Positions 16,237 to 25,664 of a stretch of DNA of 64,000 nt are shown piece by piece. The stretch is from Pseudomonas sivasensis. Lineage in GTDB: Bacteria > Pseudomonadota > Gammaproteobacteria > Pseudomonadales > Pseudomonadaceae. Position numbers and translations under genes: made by a program. Numbering within the stretch: the first letter of the stretch is position 1; each line of letters opens with the position of its first letter. The notes beneath the pieces were generated by a model. It saw nothing but the letters and a program-made list of their open reading frames with translations, made no database searches and was not told the DNA's origin. The stretch spans positions 48,718 to 112,717 of the forward strand of contig NZ_JAAOWU010000019.1 of NCBI RefSeq assembly GCF_013778505.1. The letters run 5' to 3'.

Positions 16237-18822
16237 TCAGATTTTGCCGAGCATTTCCTTGGCTTCGCCGCGCTGGGACTCGTCGCCCTCGGTCAGCACT
16301 TCGGACAGGATGTCCCGAGCGCCGTCCGCATCGCCCATGTCGATATAGGCCTGGGCCAAGTCAAGCTTGGTAGCGACCTCGTCAGTGCCGGACAGGAAGT
16401 CGAACTCGGGCTCATCATCACCCAAGGCTGCGTCTTCAGCAGTGAAAGATGGCTCGATGGGTGGATGCTCAAGGCTCTGGGACAGGCGATCCAGCTCGGC
16501 GTTGACATCGTCCAGCTCCGATGCAAACGCGTCAGGCTTGACGACTGCGTCCGGCTCATCGGCAAGTGACAGATCAAAATCTTCCGGCAGGTCGAAGTCA
16601 TCCACGGCCGCAGGCGTCAGCGTAGGCGGCTCAACGGCAGGCACGTCGTTCATCTGATCTTCAAGGCCGGACAGGAAGTCATCATCGGACTGAGCTGACG
16701 TCGGCGCATCCAGCTGCAGATCCAAATCAAAGTCAGACAGGTCATCCGAGGCCGGCTTAGTGGCGGTTTGCTCTCGCAGCAGCGACTCGAATGTCTGCTG
16801 ATCGTCCTTGATCTCGGCCGGTGAAGCAGCCTCCAGATCATCCAGGCTCAAATCAAAATCGGTGTCAAAAGCCTCTGGCTTGGGTGCTGCCGGTTTGTCT
16901 TCGAGCAAGTCCTTGACGTACTGAGCATCCAGCGCAGCGGCAGCAACCGCCGCACTGACGCCTGCCGCCAACACCGCCATCGCCGGAAAGCGCGACTTCA
17001 GTTGCTCGACCTGGGCGTGGTTTTCACCATTGGCTACCAGTTGACGCTCCTGGGTCACGAAACCGTCTTTGTCGCTTTGCAGGCCATAAACCTCCATCAG
17101 CTTCAAACGCAGGTCGCTGCGCTTGGGCTCGTGCTTGATGGCTTGTTCGAGCACATCAGCGGCCTGGTTCAGATGACCACGGTCGATATGGGACTGGGCT
17201 TGCACCAGTGCGTCGTTGGCGTTTTGCGGCGCAACGGCAACGGCCAGCGGTGCGAGCACGGAGGCGACCGTCGGCACTACCACTGCAGGCTCAACCACTG
17301 GAGCGGGCGCCGGAGCGGCGGACAGTTTGACGTTCGGCGGCGGGACTTCAAGCCCCTCGAAACTATCCGAAGGAAGGTCGTGTTCGATATCAGAGGTAAA
17401 TTGCGGCTCTTCGGCCAATGCACGCGCCATCCGCAGGTGTTTTTCCTCTTCGCGACGGGCGTTGCGATGGCGCAGCCACAGCAGCAGGAGCAACAACACC
17501 ACCAGGCCCGCCGCACCACCGATCACAGAGAGGACAACCGGGTTGGTCAGCAGGTCATTGAACTTGCCTTCGGGAGCGTCAGCTGCGGCAACCGGTGTAG
17601 CCGCTTCCGGTGCGGGAGCAGCTACCGGAACGGCCGGCGTTGGTGCTGGTGTTGCCGCCTGTTCGGCGGGGGTTGCCGGAGTGGCTGCCGGTTCGCTGGC
17701 CAACTGCGCGGGCATCGCCGCTGCAGTCGTTGCAGCCGTTGCCTGCGTCGCCGGGTCGCCTTTTTCCGCCTGCAAACGGGCCAACTGATCATTCTTCAAT
17801 TGAATCAGTTTTTGCAGTTTATCCAGCTGGCTTTGCAGGTCAGCTGCACGGCTCTTGAGTTCGTCGTTATCGCGGCGAGTGGTATCCAGCTGTTCCTGGG
17901 TCATCGCCAGCTTGTCGCTCAGACCCTGGCTGTCGCCCGCCTTGCCCTTGCCTCCCTTCTTGGCCGCCTCGGCCGAAACCAGGCTCAAGTTGTCCTGGGC
18001 ATTGGTGGTCGACGGCGCACTGCCCGCCTGGGTACGCTTGGTGGCGTCCAGTTGTTGCTTGCCGGCGGCCTGGTTGGCTGCCGTGCGACGCCCCTGGCGC
18101 CAGGCATCATTCTGCGCGCGAACTTCGGCAATCGCCTGGGGTTGCGGCAGTGCGGTGCTTTGGACAGTGTCCGGTAGGCGCAGCACCTGGCCGGTTTTCA
18201 GGCGGTTGATATTGCCGTCGATAAAGGCGCCAGGGTTAAGCGCCTGAATCGCAAGCATGGTCTGCTGCACCGAACCGCCATTGCGGTGTTTCTCGGCGAT
18301 TTCCCATAGGGTGTCGCGGGAGGTGGTGGTGTGCTGGGCCGGTTTGCTTGCGGCAGGCGCGGCGCTGGCAGGTGCGCCCAAGCGTGGGGCTGGCGCCACA
18401 GCGGCCGGTGTCGACCGGTCGAACTTGGACGGATCAAGCAATACGCTGTAGTCGCGCATCAAACGACCATTGGGCCATTGCACTTGCAGCAGAAAGCGAA
18501 CGTAGGAGTCAGGCAGCGGCTTGCTGGAGGTGACACGCACCACGCTGCGACCGTTGGGGTTGATCACTGGGGTAAATGTCAGGTCATTGAGGAATGCCTG
18601 GCGATCGACGCCGGCATCCACAAACGCCTGCGAGGACGCCAGGCTAGGAGTGATCTCGGACGCGGTGAGGCCGCCGACATCGAGCAATTCGATTTCCACC
18701 GACAGCGGCTGGTTCAACTTCGACTTGAGGGTCATTTCCCCCAGCTGCAGCGCCTGCGCCATACCGGAGGACAGCGCCGAGGCGGCCGCTATTGCTAACA
18801 CCAGTTTGCGAACTTGAACCAT
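16237..18822 (-). CDS. fimV: FimV family polar-hub/peptidoglycan-binding protein
   Basis: An 861-residue protein. It has a Sec signal peptide (residues 1-25, ending SGMAQA), an N-terminal FimV domain (to about 130), a LysM peptidoglycan-binding module (about 165-217), a Lys/Gln coiled coil (about 300-360), a Pro/Ala-rich segment, one membrane helix (PVVLSVIGGAAGLVVLLLLL), and an acidic cytoplasmic part with TPR-like ends (KLDLAQAYIDMGDADGARDI). FimV organises the cell pole and supports type IV pili and cAMP signalling in P. aeruginosa. The start at 18822 follows AAAGGATGAGG; an upstream in-frame ATG at 18882 is disregarded. It sits between usg and truA as in other pseudomonads. Confidence 0.95.
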   Translation of the reverse strand: MVQVRKLVLAIAAASALSSGMAQALQLGEMTLKSKLNQPLSVEIELLDVGGLTASEITPSLASSQAFVDAGVDRQAFLNDLTFTPVINPNGRSVVRVTSSKPLPDSYVRFLLQVQWPNGRLMRDYSVLLDPSKFDRSTPAAVAPAPRLGAPASAAPAASKPAQHTTTSRDTLWEIAEKHRNGGSVQQTMLAIQALNPGAFIDGNINRLKTGQVLRLPDTVQSTALPQPQAIAEVRAQNDAWRQGRRTAANQAAGKQQLDATKRTQAGSAPSTTNAQDNLSLVSAEAAKKGGKGKAGDSQGLSDKLAMTQEQLDTTRRDNDELKSRAADLQSQLDKLQKLIQLKNDQLARLQAEKGDPATQATAATTAAAMPAQLASEPAATPATPAEQAATPAPTPAVPVAAPAPEAATPVAAADAPEGKFNDLLTNPVVLSVIGGAAGLVVLLLLLLWLRHRNARREEEKHLRMARALAEEPQFTSDIEHDLPSDSFEGLEVPPPNVKLSAAPAPAPVVEPAVVVPTVASVLAPLAVAVAPQNANDALVQAQSHIDRGHLNQAADVLEQAIKHEPKRSDLRLKLMEVYGLQSDKDGFVTQERQLVANGENHAQVEQLKSRFPAMAVLAAGVSAAVAAAALDAQYVKDLLEDKPAAPKPEAFDTDFDLSLDDLEAASPAEIKDDQQTFESLLREQTATKPASDDLSDFDLDLQLDAPTSAQSDDDFLSGLEDQMNDVPAVEPPTLTPAAVDDFDLPEDFDLSLADEPDAVVKPDAFASELDDVNAELDRLSQSLEHPPIEPSFTAEDAALGDDEPEFDFLSGTDEVATKLDLAQAYIDMGDADGARDILSEVLTEGDESQRGEAKEMLGKI

Positions 18823-18984
18823 AGCCTCATCCTTTGTTTGAACACTCCCCGGCCTGCGAGAAGGTTGGTAACCGCTTGCCATAAGGCATGGCGAGCCGAT
18901 AGGTTACCGACACGCTTCTGTTGCACTTCGGGCCAAGCATAGCGCCTGGCTAGAATCAATCTACAAATTGCGGCCAAGTATCTT

Positions 18985-19995
18985 TTACGCAAGGCCTTTT
19001 ATCAACAACTGCGCCAGTTGCACGGCGTTAAGTGCAGCGCCTTTGCGTACGTTATCTGACGTCAGCCACAGATTTAGTTCCGCCGGGTCATCCACACCGG
19101 CGCGAACCCTACCGACATAGACCACGTCCTGGCCTACCGCATCACCAACGGCTGTTGGGTAATCCCCCTCCTCCACGAGTTCTATACCCGGCGCAGCGTC
19201 GAGCGCACGGTTGACCGCAGCAAGGTCGACCGGCGCAGCCAATTGCAACGACACCGTCAGGCTATCGCCAAAAAACACCGGAGCTTGAACGCAGGTCGCA
19301 GAAATCTTTAGTGACGGTAATTCAAGCACAGCACGCAGTTCGTGTACGAGACGCTTCTCAAGGGCTGTATGACCTTGGGCATCTGGCGTGCCGACTTGTG
19401 CCAACAGGTTGAAGGCCATTTGCCGGTCGAAGAATTTCGGCTCCAGCGGGCGTACGTTTAGCAGCTCGGCGGTCTGACGGGCCAGTTCGCTGACGGCTTC
19501 ACGTCCTTGAGCAGACACCGCCAGGTTAGCCGTGACGCTGACGCGCTGGATATCCAGCAGCCCACGCAACGGCGCCAGCAATACCGCCAGGTTGGTCGCG
19601 GACGGGCTCGGGCTGCCGAGCTGGAACGGTTTTTTCAAGCCCTTCAGGACGTGGGCATTGGCCTCTGGCACGACCTGTGGCGCCTGTTCGGCGGGCAATG
19701 CACCGGACAGGTCGATCACCGAACAACCCGCCGCCGTGGCACGTGGGGCGAAGCTCAGGGTGACGGCTGGACCGGCGGCAAAGAACGCCAGTTGCACCTT
19801 GCTGAAATCGAATTCATCAACTTCCTTGACCCGCACGTTCTTGCCGCGAAACGGTACCGACGCACCGGCGGAATTATTGCCGGCCAACAAGTACAGGGTG
19901 CCGACCGGGAATGCCAACTCTTCGAGAATCTGCACCAGGGCTTCGCCAACAGTGCCGGTGGCGCCGATCACGGCAATTTCAAAGGTCTGGGTCAT
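18985..19995 (-). CDS. usg: aspartate-semialdehyde dehydrogenase paralogue, Usg-like (catalytic Cys absent)
   Basis: A 336-residue protein of the ASADH family with an intact dinucleotide motif (VIGATGTVGEAL, residues 9-20) and the C-terminal dimerisation domain. Where functional enzymes have NPNC(S/T)T or GGNCTV, this one reads SPSPSATN, so the catalytic Cys position is Ser132. This matches the Usg class seen downstream of asd in gamma-proteobacteria, thought not to be a working ASADH; its role is unknown. The start at 19995 follows GAGG eight bases upstream. It lies 250 bases after asd, separated by asd's terminator and a REP pair. Confidence 0.88.
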   Translation of the reverse strand: MTQTFEIAVIGATGTVGEALVQILEELAFPVGTLYLLAGNNSAGASVPFRGKNVRVKEVDEFDFSKVQLAFFAAGPAVTLSFAPRATAAGCSVIDLSGALPAEQAPQVVPEANAHVLKGLKKPFQLGSPSPSATNLAVLLAPLRGLLDIQRVSVTANLAVSAQGREAVSELARQTAELLNVRPLEPKFFDRQMAFNLLAQVGTPDAQGHTALEKRLVHELRAVLELPSLKISATCVQAPVFFGDSLTVSLQLAAPVDLAAVNRALDAAPGIELVEEGDYPTAVGDAVGQDVVYVGRVRAGVDDPAELNLWLTSDNVRKGAALNAVQLAQLLIKGLA

Positions 19996-20089
19996 GGGGG
20001 CTGCCTCGGGCATTGCGGGGGGAGCGGCACTTTACCGGGTGGCTGGAGGTGAGGCAATTAACCTGGGGGTGGGGCCATGGCTGACGTCG

Positions 20090-20176
20090 CTATCGGGGGC
20101 AAGCCCCTGCCCACAATGAACAACATTTCAACGTTGGAATTCGGTCGAATGTGGGAGGCGGCTTGCCCCCGAAAGC
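20090..20176. repeat. REPIN-like inverted pair, copy 3 (outward orientation)
   Basis: TATCGGGGGCAAGCCCCTGCCCACA on the left and TGTGGGAGGCGGCTTGCCCCCGA on the right are inverted relative to copies 1 and 2, with the GTGGGAG tips facing each other. It lies in the asd-usg gap. Confidence 0.8.
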
Positions 20177-20191
20177 CTCCGAAAGAACAAT

Positions 20192-20226
20192 AAAAAAACC
20201 CGCGCCTGTCACCAGAACGCGGGTTT
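20192..20226 (-). terminator. terminator after asd
   Basis: AAACCCGCG pairs with CGCGGGTTT around a 13-base loop. On the minus strand it is followed by seven T residues, 20 bases beyond the asd stop. It should limit read-through into usg. Confidence 0.8.
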
Positions 20227-20245
20227 CTATTATTGCTTCAAGCGA

Positions 20246-21358
20246 TCAACGCTCCAGCAAAATCCGCAGCATGCGGCGCAACGGCTCAGCCGCGCCCCAC
20301 AGCAGTTGGTCGCCGACGGTAAACGCGCCGAGGAACTGGCTGCCCATGTTCAGCTTGCGCAGACGGCCCACCGGTACATTCAGGGTGCCAGTGACCTTGG
20401 TCGGGCTCAGCTCCTGCATGCTGATGTCGCGGTTGTTCGGCACCAGCTTGACCCACGGGTTGTGCTGGCTGATCAACCCTTCGATATCGGCGATCGGCAC
20501 GTCTTTGTTCAGCTTGATGGTCAGCGCCTGGCTGTGGCAGCGCATGGCGCCGATGCGCACGCAGATGCCGTCAACCGGGATCGGGCTCTTGAAACGGCCG
20601 AGAATCTTGTTGGTCTCGGCCTGGGCCTTCCACTCTTCGCGGCTCTGGCCGTTCGGCAGCTCTTTGTCGATCCATGGGATCAAGCTACCGGCCAATGGCA
20701 CGCCGAAGTTCTCGGTCGGGTAGGCATCGCTGCGCATGGCTTCGGCCACACGACGGTCAATGTCGAGGATTGCGCTGGCCGGGTCGGCCAGCTGATCGGC
20801 GACGGCCGCGTGGGTGGCGCCCATCTGCTTGATCAGCTCACGCATGTTCTGCGCGCCGGCACCGGAGGCCGCCTGATAGGTCATGGCGCTCATCCACTCG
20901 ACCAGACCCGCTTCGAACAGGCCACCCAGGCCCATCAGCATCAGGCTGACGGTGCAGTTGCCACCGACGTAGTTCTTGGTGCCGGCATCCAGTTGCTGGT
21001 CGATGACCTTGCGGTTGACCGGGTCGAGGATGATCACGGCATCGTCCTGCATACGCAGGCTCGACGCGGCGTCGATCCAGTAACCCTGCCAGCCCGCTTC
21101 GCGCAGTTTCGGGAAGACTTCGCTGGTGTAGTCGCCACCCTGGCAGGTCACGATCACGTCGAGTGTCTTCAACTCGTCAATGCTGTAGGCATCCTTGAGC
21201 GGGGCAATATCCTTGCCCACGGACGGCCCTTGGCCACCCACGTTCGAGGTGGTGAAAAACACCGGCTCAATAAGATCGAAATCCTGCTCTTCCAGCATCC
21301 GCTGCATGAGCACGGAACCGACCATACCGCGCCAACCGATCAGACCTACACGTTTCAT
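20246..21358 (-). CDS. asd: aspartate-semialdehyde dehydrogenase
   Basis: A 370-residue NADPH enzyme that makes aspartate semialdehyde for lysine, threonine, methionine and diaminopimelate. The cofactor motif GLIGWRGMVGS is at residues 5-15, the catalytic Cys is C135 (GGNCTVSLM), and the catalytic His lies in RIGAMRCHSQA. It follows leuB by 64 bases. It is the functional partner of the degenerate paralogue downstream. Confidence 0.97.
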   Translation of the reverse strand: MKRVGLIGWRGMVGSVLMQRMLEEQDFDLIEPVFFTTSNVGGQGPSVGKDIAPLKDAYSIDELKTLDVIVTCQGGDYTSEVFPKLREAGWQGYWIDAASSLRMQDDAVIILDPVNRKVIDQQLDAGTKNYVGGNCTVSLMLMGLGGLFEAGLVEWMSAMTYQAASGAGAQNMRELIKQMGATHAAVADQLADPASAILDIDRRVAEAMRSDAYPTENFGVPLAGSLIPWIDKELPNGQSREEWKAQAETNKILGRFKSPIPVDGICVRIGAMRCHSQALTIKLNKDVPIADIEGLISQHNPWVKLVPNNRDISMQELSPTKVTGTLNVPVGRLRKLNMGSQFLGAFTVGDQLLWGAAEPLRRMLRILLER

Positions 21359-21422
21359 CGCAACTACACCTTGTTAAAAAGTGGACCGTCTTGCAGCAAC
21401 AACTGCAAGCGGGCCCGAGAGA

Positions 21423-22505
21423 TTACAGATTCCGCAGCGCGGCGACTACTGCGTCGCCCATTTCTTGCGTACCGACTTTGGTGCAACCCTGCGACCAGAT
21501 GTCACCGGTGCGCAAACCCTGATCCAGCACCAGGCTCACGGCCTTCTCGATCGCGTCCGCCGCATCGCCCAGGTTGAAGCTGTAACGCAGCATCATCGAG
21601 ACCGACAAAATGGTCGCCAGCGGGTTGGCAATGCCCTGGCCCGCAATGTCCGGCGCCGAACCGTGGCAAGGCTCGTACATACCCTTGTTGTTGGTGTCCA
21701 GCGACGCCGAAGGCAGCATGCCGATAGAGCCGGTGAGCATCGACGCCTGGTCGGACAGGATGTCGCCGAACAGGTTGTCGGTGACGATCACGTCGAATTG
21801 CTTCGGCGCGCGCACCAGTTGCATGGCGGCGTTGTCCACGTACATGTGGCTCAGTTCGACATCCGGGTAGTCCTTGGCCACTTCCTCGACGATTTCGCGC
21901 CACAGTTGGCTGGAGGCCAGTACGTTGGCCTTATCCACCGAGCAGACTTTCTTGCCGCGCACGCGGGCCATGTCGAAACCGACACGGGCGATACGGCGGA
22001 TTTCGCTCTCGCTATACGGCAGGGTGTCGTAGGCCTGGCGCTCGCCATTTTCCAGTTCGCGCACGCCGCGTGGGGAGCCGAAGTAGATGCCGCCGGTCAA
22101 CTCACGCACGATCAGAATATCGAGACCAGCCACCACTTCCGGCTTGAGGCTCGACGCGTCGGCCAGTTGCGGGTAGAGGATCGCCGGACGCAGATTGCCG
22201 AACAGGCCCAGTTGCGCGCGGATCTTCAGCAGGCCGCGCTCAGGGCGGATGTCACGTTCGATTTTGTCCCACTTCGGACCACCCACGGCGCCGAGCAGCA
22301 CAGCATCGGCAGCACGGGCGCGGTCCAGGGTTTCATCGGCCAGTGGCACGCCGTGTTTGTCGATGGCGGCGCCGCCGATCACGTCGTGGCTCAGCTCGAA
22401 CCCCAGGCTGTACTTGCTGTTGGCGAGTTCCAGGACTTTGACCGCTTCGGCCATGATTTCCGGACCAATACCGTCGCCAGGGAGAATCAGAATCTGCTTG
22501 CTCAT
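21423..22505 (-). CDS. leuB: 3-isopropylmalate dehydrogenase
   Basis: A 360-residue beta-decarboxylating dehydrogenase of leucine synthesis. It opens with the family start KQILILPGDGIGPEIMAEA. The metal and substrate region includes the conserved GSAPDIAGQGIANP segment and SSLKPEV. The ATG follows GAGGAACCC. It lies in the leuC-leuD-methyltransferase-leuB-asd run. Confidence 0.97.
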   Translation of the reverse strand: MSKQILILPGDGIGPEIMAEAVKVLELANSKYSLGFELSHDVIGGAAIDKHGVPLADETLDRARAADAVLLGAVGGPKWDKIERDIRPERGLLKIRAQLGLFGNLRPAILYPQLADASSLKPEVVAGLDILIVRELTGGIYFGSPRGVRELENGERQAYDTLPYSESEIRRIARVGFDMARVRGKKVCSVDKANVLASSQLWREIVEEVAKDYPDVELSHMYVDNAAMQLVRAPKQFDVIVTDNLFGDILSDQASMLTGSIGMLPSASLDTNNKGMYEPCHGSAPDIAGQGIANPLATILSVSMMLRYSFNLGDAADAIEKAVSLVLDQGLRTGDIWSQGCTKVGTQEMGDAVVAALRNL

Positions 22506-22525
22506 GGGTTCCTCATTTCATCGAG

Positions 22526-22547
22526 CGACCTGCCCGTGGGCAGGTCG
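22526..22547. other. intergenic hairpin between the methyltransferase gene and leuB
   Basis: CGACCTGCCC-GT-GGGCAGGTCG is a perfect 10-bp stem placed 20 bases before the leuB start. It has no T-run on either strand, so it is more likely an RNA-stability or processing element than a terminator. Confidence 0.5.
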
Positions 22548-22557
22548 GGAAAATTAA

Positions 22558-23322
22558 TCAGCGTTCGGCCCATACCACGAGCACATCGGTGCTGAAGGTG
22601 CCGTCGGCTTGAATTTCGTAGTAATCGCGCACTTCCTGGCCCATCGCCTGCTGCAACTCCAGGATCGCGGCGCGCAGCACTTGCGGTGTACGCATACGTT
22701 CGACCCACGAGGTGTATTCCAGGCGCAGGCGCTGGCGGCTGCTGTTGCGTACATGCAAACCGGCTTCGCTGAGCTGACGCATCCACTCGGCGGCGGAGTA
22801 ATCGCGCACGTGACTGGTGTCGCGCAGCACCTCGACGGTCTGCAGGTAAGTGTCCAACAGCGGACTACCCGGTGACAACACGTCAACAAAGGCCGCCACG
22901 CCGCCCGGCTTGAGCACGCGGCGCACTTCACGCAGGGCCAGGCCAAGGTCGCTCCAGTGGTGGGCCGAGTAGCGGCTGAACACGAAGTCGAACTCGCCAT
23001 CGGCGAACGGCAGGCGCTCGGCGGCGCCATTTACGGTGCTGATATTGGTGAAGCCGCGATCTTGCGCAGCGGCAGCCACCACATCAAGCATCTGCTGGGA
23101 CAGGTCATAGGCCACCACTTCCTTGACCAGCGGCGCCACATTGAAGCTCACATGACCGGCACCGCAACCGAGATCCAGCAGTCGCGCACTGCCCTGCCCG
23201 GCCAGTTCTGCCTGCAGCAGCGCGAATTCGGTGCCTTGGGCGTGCACGGCACTGCTCAGGTAGGCAGACGCCTGTTCGCCGAATTGTTTTTGCACGACTT
23301 GGGTGTGGGCGGTGTTGGTCAT
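22558..23322 (-). CDS. SAM-dependent methyltransferase (UbiE/class I type) inside the leu cluster
   Basis: A 254-residue Rossmann methyltransferase. The SAM motif LDLGCGAGH is at residues 49-57, followed by an acidic strand end (VVAYDLSQQML) and a post-motif VLKPGG. The start at 23322 follows GAAGGATG; an upstream in-frame codon near 23397 lies in a REP and is rejected. It sits between leuD and leuB, as in other pseudomonads, but has no known role in leucine synthesis. The substrate is unknown. Confidence 0.85.
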   Translation of the reverse strand: MTNTAHTQVVQKQFGEQASAYLSSAVHAQGTEFALLQAELAGQGSARLLDLGCGAGHVSFNVAPLVKEVVAYDLSQQMLDVVAAAAQDRGFTNISTVNGAAERLPFADGEFDFVFSRYSAHHWSDLGLALREVRRVLKPGGVAAFVDVLSPGSPLLDTYLQTVEVLRDTSHVRDYSAAEWMRQLSEAGLHVRNSSRQRLRLEYTSWVERMRTPQVLRAAILELQQAMGQEVRDYYEIQADGTFSTDVLVVWAER

Positions 23323-23355
23323 GGTGGCATCCTTCAAGGGTTGCGTTGCTAGTAC

Positions 23356-23435
23356 CGGCCCTATCGGGGGCAAACCCCCTCCCACAGGGGAACGCATTCC
23401 AAATGTGGGAGGGGGCTTGCCCCCGATGAGGCCGG
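23356..23435. repeat. REPIN-like inverted pair, copy 4
   Basis: CCGGCC..TATCGGGGGCAA..CCCCCTCCCACA and AAATGTGGGAGGGGGCTTGCCCCCGATGAGGCCGG form an inverted pair with a 15-base centre, between leuD and the methyltransferase. Confidence 0.88.
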
Positions 23436-23451
23436 TCCTGCCTATATCAAT

Positions 23452-24096
23452 TTAGGCGTCGCGAAACAGCCAAGGCTGGCTCGCTCGGTGCTTGGCTTCA
23501 AACGCCGCAATCGCATCACCGTCCTGCAAGGTCAGGCCGATATCGTCCAGGCCGTTGATCAGGCAGTGTTTACGGAAGGCGTCCACCTCAAAGTGGTACA
23601 CCTTGCCGTCCGGACGGGTCACGGTTTGCGCAGCGAGGTCGACGGTCAACTGGTAGCCCACATCGGCTTCCACTTGCTTGAACAGCTCGTCGACTTCTTC
23701 GTCAGTCAAGATGATCGGCAACAGGCCGTTCTTGAAGCTGTTGTTGAAGAAGATGTCGGCATAGCTCGGCGCGATGATGCTGCGAAAGCCATATTCTTCC
23801 AGGGCCCATGGCGCGTGCTCGCGACTGGAACCGCACCCGAAGTTTTCGCGGGCCAGCAACACGCTGGCGCCTTGGTAGCGTTCGGCGTTAAGCACGAAGT
23901 CCTTGTTCAGCGGGCGCTTGGAGTTGTCCTGATAGGCGTAGCCCACGTCCAGGTAGCGCCACTCATCGAACAGGTTAGGGCCGAAACCGGTGCGCTTGAT
24001 CGACTTCAAAAACTGCTTGGGGATGATCTGGTCGGTGTCCACGTTGGCACGGTCCAACGGCGCGACAAGACCTGTGTGTTGGGTAAAAGCTCTCAT
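23452..24096 (-). CDS. leuD: 3-isopropylmalate dehydratase, small subunit
   Basis: A 214-residue swivel subunit that pairs with LeuC to isomerise isopropylmalate. Family motifs DTDQIIPKQFLK (about residues 21-32) and NFGCGSSREHAPWAL are present. The ATG follows GAGGAATACC, and the gene starts 10 bases after leuC, so they are co-transcribed. Confidence 0.97.
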   Translation of the reverse strand: MRAFTQHTGLVAPLDRANVDTDQIIPKQFLKSIKRTGFGPNLFDEWRYLDVGYAYQDNSKRPLNKDFVLNAERYQGASVLLARENFGCGSSREHAPWALEEYGFRSIIAPSYADIFFNNSFKNGLLPIILTDEEVDELFKQVEADVGYQLTVDLAAQTVTRPDGKVYHFEVDAFRKHCLINGLDDIGLTLQDGDAIAAFEAKHRASQPWLFRDA

Positions 24097-24106
24097 CGGG
24101 TATTCC

Positions 24107-25525
24107 TCAGATCAATTCGCGAACGTCGATGAAACGACCGTTGACGGCAGCGGCGGCGGCCATGGCCGGGCTCACCAGGTGGGTACGGCCACCGGCGCCC
24201 TGACGCCCTTCGAAGTTACGGTTGGAGGTCGACGCGCAATGCTCGCCCGACTCCAGGCGGTCCGGGTTCATCGCCAGGCACATTGAGCAGCCCGGCTCGC
24301 GCCATTCAAAACCGGCTTCGAGGAAGATCTTGTCCAGGCCTTCGGCTTCAGCCTGGGCTTTAACCAAGCCTGAGCCCGGAACCACGATGGCCTGCTTGAT
24401 GGTCGAGGCGACCTTGCGCCCCTTGGCGATCACCGCCGCAGCGCGCAGGTCTTCGATCCGCGAGTTGGTGCAGGAACCTATAAACACGCGATCCAACTGG
24501 ATGTCGGTGATTGCCTGGTTGGCCTTCAAGCCCATGTACTTCAAGGCGCGCTCGATGGAACCGCGCTTGACCAGGTCGGCTTCCTGAGCCGGGTCCGGCA
24601 CGTTCTGGTCGACGGCCAGGACCATTTCCGGCGAAGTACCCCAGCTGACTTGCGGCTTGATCTGGGCAGCGTCGAGTTCGACCACGGTATCGAACACCGC
24701 ATCAGCGTCGGAGACCAAGTCTTTCCAGGCTTCGACGGCGGCATCCCAATCGGCACCAGCCGGTGCGAAAGGACGACCCTTGACGTATTCGACGGTCTTT
24801 TCATCCGCCGCCACCATACCCACGCGGGCACCGGCTTCGATGGACATGTTGCAGATGGTCATGCGGCCTTCGATGGAGAGGTCGCGAATGGCGCTGCCGG
24901 CGAATTCGATGGCATGGCCGTTACCGCCAGCGGTGCCGATCTTGCCGATCACAGCGAGGACGATGTCCTTGGCGGTGACGCCAAACGGCAACTTGCCTTC
25001 GACGCGCACCAGCATGTTCTTCATTTTCTTGGCAACCAGGCACTGGGTGGCGAACACGTGCTCGACCTCCGAGGTGCCGATACCGTGAGCCAGAGCGCCG
25101 AAGGCACCGTGGGTCGACGTGTGGGAGTCACCGCAAACCACGGTCATGCCTGGCAAGGTGGCGCCCTGCTCCGGGCCGATCACATGGACGATGCCTTGAC
25201 GCACATCATTCATCTTGAATTCGGTGATGCCATATTCATCGCAGTAATCATCGAGGGTCTGCACCTGCAACCGCGACACAGTGTCGACGATGGCGTCGAT
25301 GCCGCCCTTGCGCTCCGGGGTGGTCGGTACGTTGTGATCCGGGGTGGCGATGATCGAGTCGACGCGCCAAGGCTTGCGCCCGGCCAGTCGCAGGCCTTCG
25401 AACGCTTGTGGCGAGGTCACTTCATGGATGATGTGACGGTCGATATAGATCAGCGACGACCCATCATCGCGCCGTTTCACTTCATGGGAATCCCAAAGCT
25501 TGTCGTAAAGCGTTTTGCCGGCCAT
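24107..25525 (-). CDS. leuC: 3-isopropylmalate dehydratase, large subunit
   Basis: A 472-residue aconitase-family protein carrying the [4Fe-4S] cluster. Cluster ligands are in GSCTNSRIEDLRAAA and EPGCSMCLAMNPD. The ATG follows GAGGACCG. It is the first gene of the leu cluster and is divergent from a LysR gene 139 bases away, which is the likely regulator. Confidence 0.97.
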   Translation of the reverse strand: MAGKTLYDKLWDSHEVKRRDDGSSLIYIDRHIIHEVTSPQAFEGLRLAGRKPWRVDSIIATPDHNVPTTPERKGGIDAIVDTVSRLQVQTLDDYCDEYGITEFKMNDVRQGIVHVIGPEQGATLPGMTVVCGDSHTSTHGAFGALAHGIGTSEVEHVFATQCLVAKKMKNMLVRVEGKLPFGVTAKDIVLAVIGKIGTAGGNGHAIEFAGSAIRDLSIEGRMTICNMSIEAGARVGMVAADEKTVEYVKGRPFAPAGADWDAAVEAWKDLVSDADAVFDTVVELDAAQIKPQVSWGTSPEMVLAVDQNVPDPAQEADLVKRGSIERALKYMGLKANQAITDIQLDRVFIGSCTNSRIEDLRAAAVIAKGRKVASTIKQAIVVPGSGLVKAQAEAEGLDKIFLEAGFEWREPGCSMCLAMNPDRLESGEHCASTSNRNFEGRQGAGGRTHLVSPAMAAAAAVNGRFIDVRELI

Positions 25526-25664
25526 CAGTCGGTCCTCATCAGCGGTATTTCATTCGCCGGGCTTTTCAATAACCCTTTGGCTTGTGAGGCTGATGGTATG
25601 GCGCTACATTAAATAACTCAAATTCATATTTTTTATGCTTTGGATTACCAACTGGAATACCACA
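25526..25664. promoter_or_regulatory. leuC/LysR divergent promoter region
   Basis: A 139-bp gap, A/T-rich next to the LysR gene (for example AAATTCATATTTTTTATGC). LysR-family regulators normally bind T-N11-A sites in such gaps; several candidates exist but none stands out. Confidence 0.5.

Noticed and set aside
17002..18177. 391-codon plus-strand frame opposite fimV
   Set aside because: Shadow of fimV; its Gly/Arg/Gln-rich composition mirrors fimV's Pro/Ala repeats.
20306..22595. Two 400-codon plus-strand frames opposite asd and leuB
   Set aside because: Shadows of two enzymes whose motifs are complete on the minus strand.
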